Assembly: GCA_018340375.1 (NCBI GenBank) | Contig: JAFFJZ010000003.1 | Coordinates: 11,036,001 to 11,100,000, forward strand | Reading direction: 5' to 3' | Length of the DNA stretch: 64,000 bases | Source of the DNA: Gonatopus flavifemur | Taxonomy: Eukaryota > Arthropoda > Insecta > Hymenoptera > Dryinidae | Shown: positions 44,315 to 57,690 of the stretch, piece by piece | Layout: each line of letters begins with the position of its first letter | How positions within the stretch are numbered: position 1 is the first letter of the stretch | Made by a program: the position numbers and the translations under genes | Notes under the pieces: model-generated | Database searches by the model: none | What the model saw: the letters and a program-made list of their open reading frames with translations, nothing else | What the model was told of the DNA's origin: nothing

Positions 44315-47114
44315 CAGGGAAATTGTGAATTGTTTTTTAAAAATCACTGAGAAAATATAAACACCTCTGAAGTTTTTTGAAAATCTCTGGAAATCCATCA
44401 AGAACGAAGTTATTTATAAAAAGAGTTTCAATGAATTTTTCAAAAGTTTACATGAAAATCCATCGAGGATTCATAATGAGTTCACAGAGTATCCTAGAGA
44501 GAACTCCCATTGCGTTAACTCAGTCATTCCATCATCACGAACAGGACATGTAAGCTTCAATTCAATTAGTGCAAACTATATGAACCGATTATTCTAAAAT
44601 AAAAATAATATCTAGGTTCTCAAAAAGGTTTTCCACGCTTGGAGGTATGTCATCACTATAGCATATTTTAATTTCCTTAATGCATTTGTATTACATTCAA
44701 TTCTCGATGTGGGCAGGAACAATCTCATGGGTGACAATTTCCCCTGTTATTTACTCGCAAGAAACATATTTATTCATATCAGTTTACAACTTGGAATTCG
44801 ATTATGAAAGAGATGAGACATACGTATGTACGTTGTACTTTTGAGGTTGAAAATATAGAAAAGATTGCTGTAGTTCTTCATTGTCAAATGAAAGTGAAAT
44901 GTGTCATTCGATGATAGCGATCGTATCAAAAGCATTCAATTACGGAATTGTGGTAAATGAATATTCTATCATGAATCAGATTCGAATCAGACTATTCAAT
45001 GAAACAGTTGAATAACAAACCAGTCTCGTCGAAATTCTGCCAAGACATATTTCCTGCAAATATTCACTCCAAAGTTGAACCCAAAACATCGTTGTTATCG
45101 GTGAGATTAGGGTAACGCCAAACAATTTGCTATTTCAACACGAGTTAAGGGCATAATCACATTCTGCTATCAGATTGAATTTTTTTTCGTGAGGAGGCCG
45201 CTGAGGAAGATTTACAGTTAAATTATTTCAAAGCTCTGCTGGAATTTTCCTTCACAAAAACAAAAAAAAACTGGATTGAAGAGAAATGTGGTTGGATGTT
45301 TATTTTTCAAACGTGCACTCCATGATTTTTCTAAATTGTTCATTCACTCATATTCAAGGATGTTATCACAGGACGAAGCACAAGTCAGGTATCCACGGCA
45401 TGTAAATGAATTCCAAATTAGGTGCTGATAAACTTGTTCATACTGAAAATCAAAGGCCTGGATGCTAAAAACTCGCTAAGCGCTCGAAACCGATAGAACG
45501 AAAAAAAAAAATTCGTCAAAATAGAGAATTACAAATATAGCCTGTTAGAACTCATCGAAAAGTTTCTCTCTACCATGAATAATTTGTGAGATAACAATTA
45601 TAAAGTTGAAATTTCAATTTCCCGCAAATCAATAGAATTCAAATTATATTTCGGATGACTCATCGAAAATTGATTGGGAAGACTCTAAATTTGATATACA
45701 GCTTCATCAATGATCCCTATTGACACGAATCAATCACAATTCTTTCGAATTATAGGAGTTTGAAGCATTTTATCAAAAAACCAATTGGGATTGATATTTG
45801 TATACGGTCGATCCAAAGAGTTTTTGAAATTCATTCAAATCGAGACTGCGCCAACATTCCTGGATCATCCAATTTTTATTGACCCAAAAGTACGCACTCC
45901 AAATATTCATCAATTCCACCAGGTTCTTGATATGTTTTCAAAATATCGTTCAAAAGACAATCTGGAAACCTTGATGGAATTGTTGTGTGGGAACGTCTTG
46001 AAACATTTTCTACACATCGTCCAAAAAATGGTATGACACGATAGATTTTGACACATCATTGGAATTTCATTTTCTTTCTTGCCATGTTAATTCCAAATTC
46101 ATTTCTCTTACACTCAAATTGATGTCATATATATATATTCATATATATCTTATCTAGAATTTGATATCAAGTTTATGACATCTTTTTATAGATTATCATA
46201 TCAAAAAGAAAAATCCAGATTTATAACTAGTACATTTGTTATCGACATTTTAAGAGCATTCAAGTTCGCAGATAATTATGAAATACCGAGTACGTCGTGC
46301 TTCCGTGATAATGTTAAAGTGCGGGATATTGGCGATGATTTATTTTGACACTATCTTGTGTACGTTACAATAAAAATATGAATCATATATTCCAATACTG
46401 CGTAGAACAACGATGATGATTTATATTTCATTGGATTAAAAAAAGCCTATGTTATATGTTCCTTTTGTGTACATATTTATATATTGATTCAAGAACAGAA
46501 ATCTTTCGATTCCACTTAATTGATGGAATTCGTTTTGGTATCATTCAATTTTATCACAATAAGATATTATGAAGATATATTATTTGGATAAGATTTTATT
46601 AAATTGAATAATATTGTAAAATCAGGAGTCATTATAATCTTCTTGCATCAATCAACTCGTGTCTGATTGATATAATAAGTGGATATAATTATACATCATT
46701 GACCTCGAAAAAACATGCACGGAAAACATTGTTTTGAAGAATAACTACTATCGTTTGATAAGACAATATACTTGATGTACGGATGAGAATAATATTATGT
46801 TAATCACGTTCTTTGTTTCAATAATGAAGTCAGAATTCAATGTGTCGTGGAAAAAATCCAACTTTTTGTTTGTGCTCGGTTGAGCTTTATGACGATAGAA
46901 ATGAATTCGGAACGTTCATCCAATTTTAACGAGAAATAACTTTTCTTTGCGTTTCATTCCCTTTTGATGCAATGAAAGCTATGTTTTGAAAACAAATTGA
47001 AAATTTCTAACGCCATAGTTCTGGGAAGTTTTCAAGAATTTCATTTCTACATTCAGTTATATATCTCAAAGATACTTTGCATAGAGAATTCGTATTTCCA
47101 CTGTGAAAGATATT
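44315..47114. other. AT-rich stretch, nothing recognised
   Basis: About 2.8 kb. An 83-codon plus frame at 45785-46036 reads fairly protein-like, with a helical C-terminal part, but it has no recognised domain, promoter or splice context, so I do not call it a gene. A TA-rich patch lies at 46128-46150. Confidence 0.35.
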
Positions 47115-47454
47115 TGATACGCTAAGAACAAAAGTGACGCTCAAATTGTTGTCAAGCAAAAACAGGACAGTAACTTTTGAGAGCAAGAATGGAACGTCGA
47201 AAGTTCCGAGCAAAAGCGATACACGTATAATTCGGAACAAAAAAGCAATTACAGAAATCTCCGGGCAAAATGGAAACACTGGAAAGCTTGAACAAAAACG
47301 CACCAACGCACAACACAATTTTGTATTCATGTTCCGAATTATAGGTGTATCGCTTCCGCTCGGAACTTTTGACGTTCCATTCTTGTTCTGAAAAGTTCCT
47401 GTCCTGTTTTTGTTCGACAACAATTTGGGTGTCACTTTTGCTCTTAGCGTATCA
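47115..47454. mobile_element. Fold-back element with two 125-bp arms
   Basis: The left arm 47115-47239 (starting TGATACGCTAAGAAC) and the right arm 47330-47454 are inverted copies of equal length with no gap. I count about 12 mismatches by eye, near 90 percent identity. The loop is 90 bp. Both arms repeat GGAACGTC and GTTCCGA sequence. Overlapping frames on both strands (47007-47477 minus, 47134-47391 plus) reflect the symmetry and not a protein. Confidence 0.85.
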
Positions 47455-50400
47455 TTTATGATATTTGTGATTTCCAAGAAGAGAAGTTTGGTAAGAAACT
47501 TATGGAAATTTTATTCCAGCCAATCAAAAAGTTTCTTTGTGTCCATTTCAACCAAAATTCCATTCCTCTGGAACATACTATGTTTTCAGTGCAGTATTTG
47601 TCATTCGAAGAGATTGAATCTCAGATATTATTATCAATTTAATGGTATTCAATAGAAGTTTTGAGCTTGCAATGTCTAGGTTCAGTTCTCGCTGAGGAAA
47701 CTTTGCAGTTTGTATTCTGATTTGGCGAAGGAAGCCAAGACAAAAAATATACAATGTCCAGATAAAGTTTCTTCTCAGTGAAAAATGTTGTTCAGATACA
47801 TCAATGTTTGCGACCACGACATATCGGAAGAATTATTTTAGCATTACTCCAGGTGAGAATCTGGTACAACAAAACGTGGCGTCCAGCAAAATGCGGTCCA
47901 ATACACGTCCAGTTGCTACCTGTTAGTTTGCGGTAGCAAATTTCTGGAAGTATTCTTTCATTCTAGAATACCTTTCGCCATCTTTAAACTTTTGTACATA
48001 ATTTCACTTTGAATTCAGTTACTCGATGCATCTCGTATAGTCCTTTAACCATCAATATTGTGAGGAATAGCAATTTTCCATCTTTTACTCCATACCCTAA
48101 TTCAATGGTCAATGGATTGATTGCTTGATAATTCACTCACATACCTTTTAATTGTCGTTTTCAGTAGGAATCGACAACAGTTAAAAATCATTATGCGTCA
48201 AGCATGTACCTGATACAAAGTTTCTGTTCGAGTGGTATTGATGTAATAAATTCTAGTACCCTGAAACTAATTGATTGTATACCCGATGTTGAGGATAGGT
48301 ATGTTATGAATAGAAGAGCATGGAGTCGTTAAACGAGACCTATATATTGGATACAATCAGGTTTGTGTAAGGAAAAATACAGAGCAACGTACGGTAAACG
48401 CTTCACAAAAACTTTCTTTTTTGTGAACTCTTGAGGAAGATAGAGGAACATAAAAGGCCCCAATTTCAATACGATTTACGGTATCCAATCTTCCGTCACA
48501 TTAGGCTTTTTTTCGTATTCAATGAATATTCGAAGCCTCAATTCATTACAATTTTCAACGCATTATTTCATTTTTCATACATCTCAAACAAAATCACAAA
48601 ATGATGATTATTCCACGGTATTGAGTTCATGAGTCTAAATTGGAAAGAAAAACTAATACTAATTGTTGAAAATTCAAATCAATAAAGCATGTAAAATTCT
48701 AATTCAAACCGCTTTCTGCACGGAACATTCAATTTTTAATACACAGTATTCGTAAAATGTCTGAAAAATGAATTTGAATACCAAAATTGTCTCTATCTTG
48801 GTTTGAGGTGTTAATTGTTTGTCAGTAGCGAAATTCTGTTGACCATCCAAAAAATTTTCAGAATTCAAACTTTCCATACATGGAGTAACATATACCGGAA
48901 TTATTCAGACAACTACTTTTAGAGTATTGTATATTTCGTTTGTTCCTCTGGTTTGGATATCTCTTCTGTTATCATTTCCCTGATTCGAAAAGAAAGGCGT
49001 TCAAGGCCTTGTCTGGGCTGAGACTACTTTAACTTTCTAACTGAATTCAATCAAATCAATTACTTGCAGTCACGCCGCTAGAATTCCCTAAATCTGCAAA
49101 AGACTCCTATCGATTGAATATTGCGAAGGAAAGTTCTATATAGAATAATATGTTCTGAATATTGTTTATCATAATTGATTGGAAATAAACCAATGACAAG
49201 TTTTTGTTATATTTCAAATGGTTTGATACAGAAATTTCTCGAAAGCAAGAATATCTTAGTGACTCAGAGCGTTACTGAATCCGAATACATAAATCATACG
49301 TATAATTTTGCAATATCATAAATAAATCAATCTCATAAAGAGGTAGGAGGGTAATATAATCCGAGGGAACAGAACACCTCCCGCTGTTCGAGAATTTCAA
49401 CTGGAACCACTATTGTTCCTGTCGATGGAGGGATAGGGCCACATGACAATCGTACATGAAAGGTTGTTTTCATCCACCTTTTCTTCGACCCTTCGGCTGT
49501 TTTGAAACTTGTAATTAGCGTTAGCCGGATTGAATTTTATGATTCCATTTGATTCACCGAGGGTAGTTTACGACGTCGAGAGTAAATAATTTATAAACCA
49601 ACTCGTCTGTACCTTCGAGTATAGACATGATATAACTTAATTTGTGAGTTTCTATTTACCATCATAGCGTGAACACTCACGCTAGTTTGCACCTATTATT
49701 ATAAAATATAAATTCCAATGTTCACGTCACCGAGTCTCCTCTAACAAATGTTTTTTCCCTACCCGAGATCATAATCGTATTTCCTCATATTAATATTCAT
49801 TCTCGGCGCGTATATGTACACACATTTTGATATTTTTTAATTCAGAGCCCTTGTATTACGATATGGATTTTAAATATTCATTTTCTCTTTGTACAGCGAA
49901 CAATTGCGGCTGATATTTAACGTCGATAAATCAATGAGGTCACGTTTATGTTACCACTTGAAGTACGTCATTCGAAGCAAATAGCTATTCACTTTCAAAA
50001 GACTGTGAGTATTCATGCGTGAGTCGCACACAATGTCATGTTCCGCGTGATGCCGTCGTTAATCAACTTCAATAGCAACTCAATTAACTTGGGAACGTGA
50101 TAAAATATGAATTATGGAAATTTGAATGTCTTTCGTTTAAATTTTGATAGTGCGATATATCTGGTCAAATATCGTTATATCATTTATTCTCGATCGTTCT
50201 CAAATATTTACCTCTGCTTGCGGTGGAACGTATTTTCATTATCATTTTTATTATTACCAAAAGGGAGAGGGCATTCTTTTCAATTCAACTATTTCAATTT
50301 TTTCTTCATAGAATTTTTCCGGCAGTAATTATAAGTAAATAACGTATCCTGAACTTGACATATTTCATCGGTTATCTTGATGCTAGAAATGATTTCGAAG

Positions 50401-52554
50401 CAATGTATATGGAAGCTAGTCACGAATAATAGATACGATGTTGAACAATCAATCGTTATCCTGTTGGGAACGATAGTAGATTTATGAACAGAATTCTTAC
50501 TCGTCTCGTGTTAATTCTTAATCTTCTTTATGAAATTTATAATATTGTTTTCAAGAGAAGAAATATTTTGTCGCGTTAGATATAATGTTATGATTTATTC
50601 CTTCTATTTATCAGAGTTATTGTATGACTTATTATCGTTATATATGACGAAAAATAAATGAAGTCGTGTTTGAAGTTGTATGATGATGGAGAATCGAATT
50701 ATCGATGGACGAAAGGAGAAGAAAGAAATTCTTGATAATGAGAATGTTCGAGTTGAAGAACATCGTTGTGCCATGAATCAGAATCTGCGGGTCGAGATTG
50801 CTGAGAAAATTTGAATTGTTTTTTCATTTTGAGCATGAGAGTCACCACCCAAGTTAGTTGATCATCGAAAATAGAGAAAAAGGAGGACATGTGGAGAATA
50901 CAAATAACGAAAAATTCCATATTGTTGTCTCTTCTCGTTTATGTGAAATGAGAGATTGTATTTTATATTTCAATCTTGTTCCACTAAAAAGCTTATCAAT
51001 GATATTCTTTCTAAAAATATTCGTAATAATTCTTTGTTGATTTATGACGGTATCGAAGATGGGAACAAACACGATTCGTTTAAGTGAATATCGAGACGAC
51101 AAACATCACACAACGATTGATTTATTTGATATTTATGGATCTTGTCAATTTATAACACTATGTCAATATAGATTTTTGTTTCAGAACTCATAAATTCTCT
51201 CATTCGATGCTGCAAACTTAGACACTCACAAATAGGTACATTCAAGTGATGAGGAACAATACAAATATCAAATGTTAACTCTCTTCGTCAAATACAGCTG
51301 CGTTGAAAATACTGTTTCTTGAATTATCGATGATATCTATTTCCCAATAGGAAGACGATGCTTCCCGGAATTATTTAACTCGACATTTCTAAGAAATAGT
51401 TTGCAAGATCACAATAGAAATAAGGCATTCATCATTCACACAAGGTTCATCTATTTCAAGAATATATTCCATCAAATTCATCGTTCTCTTGGTCTCTCCG
51501 GAGCGATCTCCACCGGTTTTGTTCAAACTTAGGGGAGGTGTTGTCTGTATAAATAAAAACTATCCCCTGAGAATTCGTGCTTTTAATATGCAACCATTTC
51601 GAAACTATATTTTTTGGATTTTTGTAAATCGTTCTTTTTTTCAAATTATTTATCAATCTTCTGGAAGTAAAAAAACTTTTTCAAACGACAGGGGAATTAC
51701 AGTTTTTTTATAGGAAAAATTTTCAATGGAAATAATCATTTTGTATTGTAAGTAACAAAACAACCTTCCAAATTCGATTGACGTTGAAAAAGATTGTTTT
51801 TTCGACTGATTTTTTCATTTTTATGTAGGTATGTGTTAGCGGCTGCTAACTCGGCTGGCGAACTCAGAACCTCAAACCTCCATTTTGGGTTGGGTACCCT
51901 GATACAACATTATGAAGTACATAATTGGAAATGAGAAGTGAGTTTGAATCCTATACAAAACATTTTCAAAAGAATTCAGAATAGAATGTATGAATATGAC
52001 ATGATGATATAGTAATATTACCGACACCCAGCCTGATTTCTTTCTGAATCAATTATCAACACTTTTGAGAAAGTTAAGGTTACCATTGGTTAATCATAAG
52101 GAAATTCCTCTACCAGACTCGATTCGATCTTGGATTTATATCGGCTGCTTATTGTTTGCCAATAATGACCTATTTTATTGTCATACTTTCACCAATATTG
52201 GTGCGTTGTTGACAATGACAGTCAGAACAATCCGAAATGATGTTTATCATTTCAGAGTTGCACTATCATTGTTTCCACGCTCTACCAATTCTCGTCCACG
52301 TTGCATCATACTAGGCGTGGATTGTCACTTTTTATCCGCATAGACACAGATTTAAGAAACCCATTGAGCTGTATACCGTCTTGAAGGAAAAACATTCTCC
52401 GCACGCTTATAGCAGGTGATTATTGGTTTTTATTGCTTTGTACTTACTGCAAATTTGGAAGTTTCAATCTACAGCTTTCTAAGTTTTGCCCATTATTCGA
52501 GGAGAATATTCCTATCGAAACTCTGAATAATCATTCATAAGTTTTTTGATCTTG
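47455..52554. other. Long AT-rich stretch, nothing recognised
   Basis: About 5.1 kb with no supportable gene, RNA or mobile element. Short frames (for example 47578-47817 minus, 50107-50328 plus, 50854-51102 minus, 52065-52343 plus) lack domains. A small CG-richer patch is at 49350-49590. Confidence 0.35.
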
Positions 52555-52674
52555 CTCGAGTGGGAAAATTTGTAAAATTATATATAATTTATATATAATA
52601 TGAACAGTTTATGTATAATTCAAACATAATTATACATAAATTATATATAATTTTGCAAAATTTTTCCATCGAGT
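52555..52674. mobile_element. AT-rich MITE, best-preserved family member
   Basis: The left end (CTCGAGTGGGAAAATTTG, then TAAAATTATATATAATTTAT) pairs with the right end (ATAAATTATATATAATTTTG, then CAAAATTTTTCCATCGAG) over about 38 bp with few differences. The middle repeats ATGTATAATT and its complement. It has no coding capacity. This copy best defines the family seen at 22228, 24865, 33229, 53513 and 61281. Confidence 0.75.
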
Positions 52675-53512
52675 AGTTTAACGCCAAACAAAAGAAATGA
52701 ACAAGAATGAGCAATGAATGGAATCCAATTTGACAAGGGATTCATAAGAAATACGAATACTTCAAACAAAATTACATAACATCTGTTTCCACTTTTGCTT
52801 AGTTTTCTTTAAAATAAAATAATTCTAATTGCAAGAATTACTCGGAAAATGGGACAAAATTAATTGGAAAAACGAATCAAAGAACATATTTCTTCAAGAA
52901 AAATGTAATTCAGAAAATTTGTGTAGTACGTTTACAGAAATTATACGAAATTCTGTTCTGAAAAAAGATGTTGTAGACTTCATATGTTATTGGCTACAGA
53001 CAATTTATAGAATCTGCGAGAATTGTATACGAATGATGCATAGATTCTATTCAATCATTGTTCCAAATAATTACATTTAAATTATACATCAATTTTCTCA
53101 ATGTATACAATTTTTTTTTAATTTTTATGAAAATTCATACGGTCCAACCCTTGTATAAGAATTTTCTGATTTGTAAATATTTCAAAATAGTTCATATAAG
53201 TTGTGTATAACTTGAATGTATAAATTAAATATAATTAAATTTTTCAAATTATATATAAATTGTATCGAATTATATAAAAACTCAGGTTACTAGTTTTATG
53301 AAATATTCCAAATTCTCACTGCATTTTGTTTCAGTTCCGCCAATTATTTTTTCGTCAATTTTTCTAAAATCTAACCAAATTGCTTCATATGAGAGATACT
53401 TCTTTGAATCATTCCAAGAGTGGATTCAAAATCTCAGTCCCTTCTCGAAATCTCTGCTGTAGAACTCGCGAATGAGAAGATTTCACATTATTCTTGATCA
53501 AAAAAACTGTCA
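52675..53512. other. AT-rich stretch with a decayed MITE fragment
   Basis: At about 53190-53290 there is AAATTTTTCAAATTATATATA-like sequence that resembles the 52555 family without clear ends. The frame at 52829-53080 is not recognised. Confidence 0.35.
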
Positions 53513-53632
53513 TACCCCAAATGAAAATTTTTAAGAATGATATATAATTATTTATAGATTATATAAAAACACTATTGAATTATATACAAATTATGTAGGA
53601 TTTTGAAAATTTTTCAACATTGGGTATGGAAT
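53513..53632. mobile_element. AT-rich MITE family member
   Basis: The ends pair: CATACCCCAAATGAAAATTTTT at the left and GAAAATTTTTCAACATTGGG with TATGG at the right. The interior has ATATAATTATTTATAG and ATTATATACAAATTATG. It shares the GAAAATTTTT/ATATAATT layout with 52555, about 840 bp away. Confidence 0.6.
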
Positions 53633-54831
53633 ATCAGATACACAAAACTTCTATAAAATTCAAATAACGTTTACAGAATTCAATTCGAGTAAAATACAAA
53701 TAAAATTCTTCAAAACATTCCTTTTGTTTCCTTCCTCGATAATATAACCGAACAACTTAAGAAAAAAAGTATGAATAGGGGTCTCGACAGAAATATGTTC
53801 CAATTATCTTTGTTCCTCATTGTTTTAACCCAGAAACAACAATTCGTGTTCACCTCTGATTAAAAATTCGTATATAATACAATGAAAGATCGAGTTGTTG
53901 ATTCATAATCCATTCAAAAACCGCTGCTGAATAAATTGAAGATGAAGAAAGGAATTATTTTTGGAAATAATTAAGAGAATTATGAATGGAAATTGAAATC
54001 CTCACAGTATTGACTCTAGATTTTGCAAATTTTGGCTAAAGAATTGCTATCGGTATTATTGAAAGCTCCTCGATCAAAATATTACAATGTTTCCTTCAAC
54101 ATGATAAAATAAAAATCACATTCATTCCACAAAAATGAGAGATAAAAATAAAATGTAAATACTCGATTCACTCGTCACACTTACATTAAATCGAATTTCC
54201 TCTCTGAATTGACCTTGGATCAACAGTTATCTTGTACTGATTCTTTTTGATTTTCGTCAAATCTAAACTCGAAGAAATGTTAAAAATCTACCAGAAAAAA
54301 GAGCAGACGACCAAAACCTTGGTTTCATAAATTCACGGGTAATAAAATTAGATGAGAGTGACCTAGAGTACATTCCTAGATTACTAACCTTTGAGAACTA
54401 TTTAAACAGAAGCTTTCATAATTAGAAGGCCAACCAAGAAACACATTATCCGGTTTCATAATGGAATTCATATCCCGTCGTGTATCTTGAATCGAGGAGG
54501 AATCGTCTGATATCAAAAGACCGTTATCGCGCAAAATGGAGTCTCAGTGGTGCAACTTGCTGTAGAAAAATAACATAATTGAAAAGTAAAATTTTCTATT
54601 TGAAGAAAACGTTTGGAAATTTTGAAGATGTTGGTGATAGCTTCTGAATGAATGACAAATCTCTGGTTTGGATTATGAAGTTTGAAATTCTTTTGTTTTT
54701 GGTAATCAACCCCACAAACGAAATTCCAATATAATCAAGTTCTGAAGACTTTTTATATATTTTATAAGAAAACTTTTTTCGAATTATTGGAAAAAATTAT
54801 TGCTAGTTTCATGCACCCATTTTTTTTCCTC
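53633..54831. other. AT-rich stretch, nothing recognised
   Basis: No supported feature. Confidence 0.4.
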
Positions 54832-54963
54832 TTCAAATCAATGATGCCAGAAATTCCAACTTTCTCTTGTCGGCGGCTTCGTTGGGTGCGTGGAATTTAT
54901 ATACAGATGGGGCTTGATGGAGGAGGCAAAACTTGGTTTCTGGCATCACTGCTTCAAATTTCA
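54832..54963. repeat. Imperfect inverted repeat
   Basis: GATGCCAGAAA near 54842 is complemented by TTTCTGGCATC near 54939, and the flanking TTCAAAT and ATTTGAAG-like bases also partly pair. It lies beside the 55043 element and the two may be parts of one decayed insertion. Confidence 0.4.
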
Positions 54964-55042
54964 ACAATTCAGGGTGCATAACGGTCAGGGAAGTCTCACA
55001 AAATTGACCGATCACATGTTTGTGCTGAAAAAGAAAACGGTT

Positions 55043-55132
55043 GAAACCAATTTGAAGAGTCAAAAATCTGCATAGGAGTGGATAGGTCCTGAATCGTGTT
55101 CTGTGCGGTTTTTGACTCTTTCAATCGATTTC
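55043..55132. mobile_element. Short inverted-repeat element, copy B of a two-copy family
   Basis: It shares layout and wording with 21164-21260: GAAACC near the left edge, AGTCAAAAA then TGCATA, a central CTGAATCGTGTTCT, and TTTTTGACTCTTTCAATCGA at the right. The arms AGAGTCAAAAA and TTTTTGACTCT are exact complements. Confidence 0.65.
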
Positions 55133-57666
55133 TATCGCTTCCTCTTTTCAAGGCTATATTCGATCATGTTGCTCATTTCAGGATCTCGGTATGGAATGGG
55201 GATACACTTTCATACGTGCTTCCAAGTCACTTCCCAGCTAGACATTATTCTAGCCAGTCTTTAGGTCATTACAAGGTCTCACTGGGCACTTCTGTCGGCC
55301 TGGAAACCAATTAGAGCGATTTCTACCAGGGTTGAAGTAATCAGTCAAATTCTTGGTCACTTCATCGATAAATGTACTCTACTACATAATTCTTCTCAAT
55401 TCAATCGAAGTTTACGTGAATGCATATCGAGAGCACCCCCATTCGTTTAGCCCTTCAGTTCAATTCCGAACGAAACATATGAATTAAGCATGAACGAACG
55501 ATAAATAAATCTCATGAAAGATGATACATGGTATCAGTCATCGGACATGTCATCACCACATTTCCCTTTTCCCTTTCTGTTTGTCCCCTTCGTCATCGTC
55601 ATCGTTATAAAACCTGTTCAAAGTGCCAATACGAACGAATTTTGATTTTGACGGATACCCTTCTCCCTCTCTTGCCTTTCCACATGTCGTTCGACGTCAA
55701 GAGGAAATCAGCAAATGTCGTATAACATTATTCGTGGAAGGAATAAACCGTCTCGTTGGCTCTCTGAAGTTATGGCGCCGCTAATACCCCAACGACGGTG
55801 AAGTCTTTGACGTTTTGACGCTGACGGATGAGTTTACGGCTAATATAGTTTGCTTTCATCTCCGCCGCGCCCACCAAGCGCCTTGGTTTCAGCTTCTTTC
55901 TCCTCTCTACCTCTTCTTCTTCATCTTCTCGAAGATTTCGAAACGTCAGCTACTACTACCACCACCAGTACCGTAACACCAACATCAGTGCAAGCCGACA
56001 AAGATTCGACCTGGACGTGCTATTGACACGTGTACCATTATAAACACTGTTTTCCCGTGTGAAGTTTGACGTTAAGTGCGTTTTTAATGATTGAAACGTT
56101 CCTAGAAAATTGTATTTTGTCCGTTCTCTTCCTCATTCACGCGCCTTGTATTTGATTTTCTTTGATATTATTTTCAGTTTCAGCTTCACTTAGAAAATCA
56201 AAAACACTGTCGTTGGAGGTGTACAATAAACAGGATTACGCGTGTTACACGGGGACGAAATTTCTTCGGATGTATCAACGAGTTCCTATTCGCTTCCATA
56301 GGAAGTGAGAAAATAAGAAGAGAATACCCTTGACCCAATTTCCAAACCATGTACGAGAGATCTAAATTTTGAAGCAATTATTCTCCCATTCCGAATTTGA
56401 ACCTGTGGCTGTTCTCGAGGAAAAAAATTCACACGAGTATCACGCAAGTTCTTTCTGTTCTGAAAATTAACATGCCACATTGAATTATATGTATCCATCC
56501 ATTCATTTTCAAAACCATTCAATGCCACGGAACAAAATTTCAAAGACACAATTCAACCGTGGAATTAACATTCTCCTCTTCAAGGCATGAGAATTATTTA
56601 ATATTACAATACCACCGAAAGAAATGAAGAAAACAAAAAAGAAATGTATCGTGGAAACGACATTTCGTTAGCCTTCCGTGAAATTTGTTGTTTCGCAAGT
56701 TAGTTTCGTTGGGGTGATGACGTGCAACGTCCGTTAGGTACGGCTTGCAAAAGATACCGGAATAGGTAGCACAATAAAGCGCGCGAAAGAGGGAAAGAGA
56801 GACTAGAAGTTCCCCTTTATGGACACCAAGTAAAGCGACAAGGCTTCACGTTCCGCACGATTTGTTGTGACAAGGTAATAATGTTCCTCGCCATTGTTAC
56901 TTCGGATTAGGACACACCGGTTGTAAATACAGTTGTTGGGGTGTATCTCATAAAACATTTGACCGAAGAAAACCGTGGAGAATGAGGTTTTCGAGAGTCA
57001 AAAAATCCATTTACATGTCGAGCATGAAACAATAAAAAGTTTCTTATCTGTGTACTGTTACAAAAGAAAAACCTTTTGATCGATGAAACGTTTTGACGTC
57101 GAGAGCTGGAACGATAATTTACCAAAGAATCATCGACAACCATGGTTTCCGTCGTATAATAACCAAAGACGACAATAAGTTGACATTGACACGATTACCG
57201 CAACGCCGGTCGTCTATGGAGTGTCGTTACCCACCGCCACCCGATTGAAACCGTCGATCGAACATTAAACCACAATTCCTTTCATCGCTGGTGTGTGTAA
57301 CTTTGTATATAACCTCGTTTGACAATGGTTCAATGCTCGTCGAGATTGTATATTGTGATCGTACGAATTTGACCCGGGGACAATAGATACTAGAGCACAG
57401 GATGAAAGTGTAAAAATGCTGACAAGCGGATAATAAAGGAGGCAGTCAGTCACTTTGAGAGATGGTGCGGAACAAAAGGGTAGGACGACAGGAGGAGGGA
57501 GGTGATTTTGGGAAGAGCAAAAGGAGGGTTTCTCGCTCAGTCAACTGTGAAAGGGAAAAAGATGGATGAACGCAAACGCAGTTGGCGTGCACAGAAGAGG
57601 AGAAACAGAATTTGCGGCGAGTAATAAATCATAGCTAGTCTTCTTTTCTCTCGTTCCCCTGAACAT
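55133..57666. other. CpG-richer block, function unknown
   Basis: The segments 55540-56080, 56700-56780 and 57170-57260 are clearly richer in CG dinucleotides. CTACTACCACCACCAG at about 55950 is a short triplet tract. No recognised protein lies in the frames present (55528-55725 plus, 56286-56549 minus, 56907-57143 minus, 57265-57453 minus). It may be regulatory or an untranslated exon. Confidence 0.35.
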
Positions 57667-57690
57667 GTGTGTATATATATATATGTGTGC
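57667..57690. repeat. TG/TA dinucleotide tract
   Basis: GTGTATATATATATATGTGTGC, a short compound microsatellite. Confidence 0.8.

Noticed and set aside
47007..47477. 156-codon minus-strand frame with an internal mirror pattern
   Set aside because: The frame spans the two 125-bp inverted arms, so the similar peptides at its two ends are a by-product of the fold-back structure.
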